Part shown: in pieces, positions 59,822 through 64,000 of the stretch
How the letters are laid out: every line of letters starts with the position of its first letter
Numbering within the stretch: the stretch's first letter is position 1
From: Seinonella peptonophila
GTDB taxonomy: Bacteria > Bacillota > Bacilli > Thermoactinomycetales > Thermoactinomycetaceae
Length of the DNA: 64,000 nucleotides
Assembly (NCBI RefSeq): GCF_900129355.1
Contig: NZ_FQVL01000001.1
Coordinates: 372,001 to 436,000, forward strand
Direction of reading: 5' to 3'
Notes under the pieces: model-generated
Told to the model about the DNA's origin: nothing
The model's input: only the letters and a program-made list of their open reading frames with translations
Databases searched by the model: none
Position numbers and translations under genes: made by a program

Positions 59822-61466
59822 CCTTTTCTCTTCTCATAACCCGAATCTTTTTATGAAACTGTGCACTCTCTGGCAATGTAGGATGAACCATCGCTTGGTA
59901 AATTTCATCTAGCCCATATACGACACCTTTATCATCTTTATAAGTAATATGCTTTCGTTGAAATTCAGTTGGAGAATCGATCCCAACTGCCGCAGCTAAC
60001 CGGAAAAGCCCTTCTCGTAGTGTAACCATATAATTTACAACGCGATACTTCTTTTCATCTATGACCAAAGCTCTTTGTAGATTAGGATCGGTCGTAGCGA
60101 CTCCAACTGGGCATGCATTTGAATGGCATTTTAACGCTTGAATACAGCCTACAGAAATCATAAGACCTCTGGCAATATTTACAAAATCAGCACCCATTGC
60201 TAACGCAACGGCTATTCGATCAGGTGTAAAGAGTTTTCCAGAGGCAAAGATTTTTACAGTTTCTCGAACCCCAGCTGCCCTTAACGCTGCGTCAAGTAGT
60301 GGTAAAGCTGAATGAATCGGCAAGCCAACAGCATCTGCCAACTCTTGATAAGTTGCACCCGTTCCTCCTTCTCCACCATCGATCGTAATAAAATCTGGGC
60401 TTTGACCCGTCTGTTTGATATAGTGAGCTAATTCTTCTGCCTCTTCATAACTACCTATTACAATCTTGATCCCAACAGGTTTCTCCACCACTGCTCGTAT
60501 TTGTTCGACGAATGCAAATAAACTGGGAAGATCATGAAATTGTTGAAATCGATTTGGACTATCAATCGAATGATAAGGTTTAACCAATCGAATTTTTGCA
60601 ATCTCTGGTGTTACTTTCTCCGCATCAACATGCCCTCCGCGCAATTTGGCTCCCTGTGCAAGTTTTAATTCAAAAGCTTTAATTTGAGGTATTTGGCTTT
60701 TCTTCTTTAATTCCTCCCAATTAAACTCACCTTCTGGCGTACGCACACCAAAAAGACCAGGCCCAATTTGCATAATGATATCGGCTCCACCTTGTAGATG
60801 ATAAGGGGAAAGCCCCCCTTCACCTGTGTTCATCCAGGTTCCTTTCGCAAGGTGTAACCCTTCCGATAATGCAGTAATAGCATGACTTCCCAACGCTCCA
60901 AAACTCATTGCTGACATTCCAATCAAGCTACGAACTTTCCAGGGGTTCTTTGTCTTTTCACCTACTATTTTTGTATCTTCTTCTGAAAGCAAGTAGGCCT
61001 GCGTAGAATCATCAATCAATCTCTCATCTCTCTGCGCAAAGAGCAATTCTTTGCGCAGAATATATTTCTTAGTTTTAACTTGCGTCTCTCGATCCATCCG
61101 GAGCTCTTCCATTTGCCTAGGAAACATTGCATTTCGAACATAATACCCTGATTTACGAAAATCCCGTTTCGAACCAAATCCAATCACATTACGCTGATAC
61201 TTTGCGCTTTTTACAATATGATCATAGTCATCGCGGGAAAATGGACGACCTTCTCGATCATTATTATAGAAATATTGTCGAAGCTCTGGACCCATATTTT
61301 CGAGATAATAACGCATCCGACCTAATAAGGGGAAATTCCGCAAAATTGAATGTGTCGGTTGAAATCGATCAAAAAGATATAATCCAATTAAAATAGATAC
61401 CATCACAATAAAAGCAACAATCAATATCGCAAAAAGTAGGGTAATCATATAATCTACTAAAGTCAT
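59811..61466 (-). CDS. yerD: FMN-binding glutamate-synthase-like protein (YerD type)
   Basis: A 551-residue protein with one N-terminal membrane helix (residues about 8-30) and a glutamate-synthase central/FMN barrel. Seen are GMSAMSFGALGSHAITALSE, MNTGEGGLSPYHLQGG, IDGGEGGTGATYQELAD (FMN loop) and the Cys-rich CHSNACPVGVATTDP that binds the Fe-S cluster. It lacks the glutamine amidotransferase domain, so it is not a full glutamate synthase. YerD-like proteins are membrane-bound oxidoreductases of unknown substrate. RBS GGGGGTTATG precedes the ATG. Monocistronic. Confidence 0.9.
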   Translation of the reverse strand: MTLVDYMITLLFAILIVAFIVMVSILIGLYLFDRFQPTHSILRNFPLLGRMRYYLENMGPELRQYFYNNDREGRPFSRDDYDHIVKSAKYQRNVIGFGSKRDFRKSGYYVRNAMFPRQMEELRMDRETQVKTKKYILRKELLFAQRDERLIDDSTQAYLLSEEDTKIVGEKTKNPWKVRSLIGMSAMSFGALGSHAITALSEGLHLAKGTWMNTGEGGLSPYHLQGGADIIMQIGPGLFGVRTPEGEFNWEELKKKSQIPQIKAFELKLAQGAKLRGGHVDAEKVTPEIAKIRLVKPYHSIDSPNRFQQFHDLPSLFAFVEQIRAVVEKPVGIKIVIGSYEEAEELAHYIKQTGQSPDFITIDGGEGGTGATYQELADAVGLPIHSALPLLDAALRAAGVRETVKIFASGKLFTPDRIAVALAMGADFVNIARGLMISVGCIQALKCHSNACPVGVATTDPNLQRALVIDEKKYRVVNYMVTLREGLFRLAAAVGIDSPTEFQRKHITYKDDKGVVYGLDEIYQAMVHPTLPESAQFHKKIRVMRREKVKS

Positions 61467-61554
61467 CTACATAACCCCCGCATATATGAACATGTAATTC
61501 TACTTAGTATGGAATCGTATATGAAGGTTTATGCGATTTAATCAAAAACCCTCA

Positions 61555-62307
61555 TTATTTTCTGTTAAACCCTAATTTCCGAACAAACTCATTCATAAAG
61601 AGTCGTTTTGGATGTGCTAACATATTGGCGATCTGTGCAGTCCAGGTATCCATTCTTTTTCCATTGGTTCTCTTACGATAGTAGTCCTGAATGATTTGAT
61701 CATATTCCTGCATTTTTTCTTGAAAAATTTTTTGATCTAGTTGATACACTTCTTCATGATAGATATGTTCAATAGGTAGCCTTGGCTTTTGACTTGATTG
61801 ATGGAGAGGATAACCTAATGTCATTCCAAATAAAGGAATAACATAGTCAGGTGTTTGAAGGATTTCTGTCACCTCTTTCAATTGATTGCGCAGCCCCCCA
61901 ATATAACAAATCCCTAAACCCATTGACTCTGCGGCGATTGCCGCATTTTGAGCTGCTATTGATGCATCAATTAAAGCAACCATAAATTTCTCAGTACTTT
62001 CCAAAGAGGTTGAGATATCAATCGCTTTTTGCTTGCCAATCTGTTGATGTCGATATAAATCCGCACAGAAGATCAGTAAATGTCCATTTTTTTCAACATA
62101 TGGCTGATTTCCAGCTAACTCTGCTAATTTTTTCTTCCTTGTATGATCTTTGACCCCAATAATGGAGTATGCTTGAATATTGCTAGATGTAGAAGCCGCT
62201 TGAGCAGCTTGAATGATTATTCGGATTTGCTGATCAGATAACTGACGATCTTCATACCTACGAATCGAACGATGTTCTAGAATTGTTTCGATGACTCGAT
62301 TTAACAA
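61555..62307 (-). CDS. nfrA: NAD(P)H-dependent nitro/flavin reductase (NfrA type)
   Basis: A 250-residue nitroreductase-fold FMN enzyme. The N-terminus TILEHRSIRRYEDRQLSDQQ and AAQAASTSSNIQAYSIIGV are the FMN-binding motifs; AESMGLGICYIGGLRNQ and LFGMTLGYPLHQSSQKPRLP follow. It reduces nitro compounds, FMN or quinones, and NfrA-like enzymes are induced by stress. TTG start at 62307 behind AAGGAGGT. The C-terminal ~60 residues are the usual helical dimer arm. The gene stands alone. Confidence 0.92.
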   Translation of the reverse strand: MLNRVIETILEHRSIRRYEDRQLSDQQIRIIIQAAQAASTSSNIQAYSIIGVKDHTRKKKLAELAGNQPYVEKNGHLLIFCADLYRHQQIGKQKAIDISTSLESTEKFMVALIDASIAAQNAAIAAESMGLGICYIGGLRNQLKEVTEILQTPDYVIPLFGMTLGYPLHQSSQKPRLPIEHIYHEEVYQLDQKIFQEKMQEYDQIIQDYYRKRTNGKRMDTWTAQIANMLAHPKRLFMNEFVRKLGFNRK

Positions 62308-62691
62308 TTGAATAGACCTCCTTAAATAAACCTATTCTGCTCATCATTATAAGAAAGATTTTCTAATCATCCATTGATTTGGCTATATGTCAACGATCCT
62401 ATTTAAAAAGGTAAAATCGATAAACGATAACATCTTTTATATACTGTACCACTAACTTTACTACGTTTATGCGGTTATATTAGGAGCTTGGATAAATTTA
62501 TTTAAATAAAAAATAGCCCACTCATATTAAGCAGGCTGTATTTGTGATGGTTAAATTATAGTCATCTGTTTAACGTGGAAATGCGAAAGTCTGAGACATA
62601 GCTCTATGATCGAAATAAATTGACTTGCCTTCACAGACATGATAATTTTAACTGCATTGAAAACCTTATCAAATATTACGTTAAAGAGACT
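62308..62691. other. Intergenic region
   Basis: 384 bp with no credible gene. A weak hairpin, AGCCCACTCA...AGCAGGCT (about 62515-62540), has a T-run on the minus strand. TTGACT (62620-62625) with a TAATTT/GATAAT box 15-17 bp later is a possible promoter for the methyltransferase gene that follows. This makes an earlier start codon at 62620 unlikely. Confidence 0.45.
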
Positions 62692-63555
62692 ATGGTAAGG
62701 AAATGCGTTAACGGAAGATTAAATACGATCGTGGGGGTTATAATCGTCGAGAAAATCAATCGTGATGAGAAAGATGCCGCTTTTGCTAACATTGTAAACA
62801 GACTTCGCAATGCTGGTTGTGTTTTCGCCGAAGATGAAACTCGATTGCTCATTTCTTCTGCTCAGACATTGGTCGACCTAATCAGCATGGTAGAGAAACG
62901 AGAATCTGGTTTACCACTTGAACATGTGATTGGTTGGACAGATTTCTGCGGTCTGCGGATAGCAGTAGACTCAGGTGTCTTCGTACCTCGTCGACGCACT
63001 GAATTTCTTGTCCAACAGGCTGCTATTCTCGCCCGACCCAAATCCATCGTGGTTGACCTTTGCTGTGGATCAGGTGCCATAGGAGCTGTGCTGATTACAT
63101 GGCTAGATCAGATCAAGTTGTACGCAGTTGATATTGACCCCATTGCAGTAAAGTGCGCACAGCGTAATCTTCCCAATGGGCAAGTATTTAGAGGCGATCT
63201 ATTCAAACCGTTACCAGATGCATTAAAAGGTCACGTTGATGTCTTAGTTGCCAATGTGCCATATGTACCCACTGAATCGATCAATCTACTGCCCTCAGAA
63301 GCCCGTATCCACGAGGCACTGGTAGCACTCGATGGGGGTAAGGATGGGCTTAATATCCAACGGCGGGTGGCAGCATCTGCACCACACTGGTTATCACCAA
63401 ACGGCCATCTGTTAATTGAAACAAGTGAACAACAAGCGCCACAGACGGTTGAAATCTTCGCTGCTAATGGATTGATCCCAAAAGTCGCCAGTTTTAACGA
63501 ACTAGATGCCACTGTTGTCATTGGGACTAGGCCTACTCTCAAGAGGAATGACTAA
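62692..63555 (+). CDS. PrmC/HemK-like N5-glutamine methyltransferase
   Basis: A 287-residue class I SAM methyltransferase of the PrmC-like group. SAM-binding motif is VVDLCCGSGAIGAVLITWLD, followed by LYAVDIDPIAVKCAQRN; the substrate motif is NVPY (VANVPYVPT) instead of the canonical NPPY, as in an actinobacteria-type subgroup. The helical N-terminal part contains GLPLEHVIGWTDFCGLRIAV. It may methylate release factors or another protein glutamine; the NVPY form makes the target less certain. Start is ambiguous (62692 or GTG 62731). Base composition is richer in G+C than the neighbours, hinting at transfer. Confidence 0.82.
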   Translation: MVRKCVNGRLNTIVGVIIVEKINRDEKDAAFANIVNRLRNAGCVFAEDETRLLISSAQTLVDLISMVEKRESGLPLEHVIGWTDFCGLRIAVDSGVFVPRRRTEFLVQQAAILARPKSIVVDLCCGSGAIGAVLITWLDQIKLYAVDIDPIAVKCAQRNLPNGQVFRGDLFKPLPDALKGHVDVLVANVPYVPTESINLLPSEARIHEALVALDGGKDGLNIQRRVAASAPHWLSPNGHLLIETSEQQAPQTVEIFAANGLIPKVASFNELDATVVIGTRPTLKRND

Positions 63556-63582
63556 AAGATGATACATTATATTCATCGCAAT

Positions 63583-64000
63583 TTAACTTGATTTATCTTC
63601 CATTTCTTGATCACCTTGAATGGATTCAATCTGTTCATAATTATGATAACGGATGGTTTGATATAACTCATGGCGTGTTTGCATGACAGGCAAGGCTGAT
63701 TGTTGTGTACCATTGGTTAATATCTCTTGAAAGACAGCTTGACACGCCTTAGCAGCAACACGTAGAGCTGTAACGGGATAAATAACGACTTGATAACCCC
63801 AATCTTGAAATTGTTTTGATGTAAAGTAAGGTGTTTTTCCGAATTCTGTCATATTCGCTAATAATGGTGCATTCACTTTCTGTCGAACATAACGAAATTC
63901 TTCCTCACTCTCTAGTGCCTCAGGAAAAAATAGATCAGCGCCGGCTGACAGATAAGCGTTCGCCCGCTCCACCATTTTTTTGATTCCTTCCACTTCTTTG
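63583..64000 (-). CDS. prpB: Methylisocitrate lyase, C-terminal part (cut by window end)
   Basis: 139 codons open to the right window edge. They match the C-terminus of the isocitrate-lyase/PEP-mutase superfamily enzyme PrpB, which splits 2-methylisocitrate to pyruvate and succinate in propionate breakdown. Recognisable pieces are ERANAYLSAGADLFFPEALE, NMTEFGKTPYFTSKQF, YPVTALRVAAKACQAVFQ and MQTRHELYQTIRYHNYE. The catalytic KKCGH-type loop lies beyond the window. The acidic tail ends DQEMEDKSS. It is convergent with the methyltransferase gene. Confidence 0.88.
   Translation of the reverse strand, partial: KEVEGIKKMVERANAYLSAGADLFFPEALESEEEFRYVRQKVNAPLLANMTEFGKTPYFTSKQFQDWGYQVVIYPVTALRVAAKACQAVFQEILTNGTQQSALPVMQTRHELYQTIRYHNYEQIESIQGDQEMEDKSS

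Overview
The window comes from the chromosome of an AT-rich, endospore-forming Bacillales bacterium. Sporulation and coat genes (spoVS, cotJ genes, a SpoIIIE/FtsK translocase, tepA, ymdB), NHEJ genes (Ku and a LigD pair), HemQ, and the gene order M16 peptidases - ymfI - ymfJ - ymfK - ymfM - pgsA - cinA - recA - rny - ymdB - spoVS - tdh - kbl all match the B. subtilis ymf/recA/tdh region. The many TTG/GTG starts, the inserted genes (a DEAD-box helicase, a nuclease operon, extra RodZ-like genes, korAB) and the split ligD suggest Thermoactinomycetaceae or a near relative; that family-level call is inference.

Region 1 (1-10 kb) is an accessory stretch. It holds an ABC-2 exporter operon cut by the window start, a broken carboxymuconolactone-decarboxylase gene, a TetR regulator, and an alpha/beta hydrolase lying between copies of a short direct repeat. 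It also holds an intact IS5-family element, a truncated Tn3-family transposase, two proteins of unknown function (one built from an internal duplication), and a cotJ operon whose last gene is truncated.

Region 2 (10.6-18 kb) carries a two-gene LigD (ligase and polymerase) convergent with Ku, a lipoprotein, and a heme-stress module hssR-hssS-hrtB-hrtA with a candidate HssR box ahead of hrtB.

Region 3 (18-51 kb) is a long, almost wholly minus-strand core block. It runs: FtsK/SpoIIIE-YlzJ-TepA; an unknown 918-residue plus-strand protein; ymfF-ymfH-ymfI-ymfJ-ymfK; four consecutive RodZ/YmfM-type membrane genes; pgsA-cinA-DEAD helicase; LexA-controlled recA-recX followed by an Mre11-like phosphoesterase and a Rad50/SbcC-like ATPase split into three genes; rny-ymdB-spoVS; dipeptidase; korA-korB; tdh-kbl. 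The split Rad50/Mre11 operon and the RodZ array are the most unusual structures here.

Region 4 (51-64 kb) has a divergent azoreductase/HxlR pair with repeated operator-like sites, a 300-bp interval bounded by duplicated terminators, a small relic gene and a 23-residue membrane peptide. It continues with hemQ, a Cof-type phosphatase, a NADAR protein, a glutamate/dicarboxylate symporter, anmK with a two-component PTS transporter, a YerD-type glutamate-synthase-like protein, a nitroreductase, a PrmC-like methyltransferase and the C-terminal part of a methylisocitrate lyase running off the end. No tRNA, rRNA or CRISPR array was seen.
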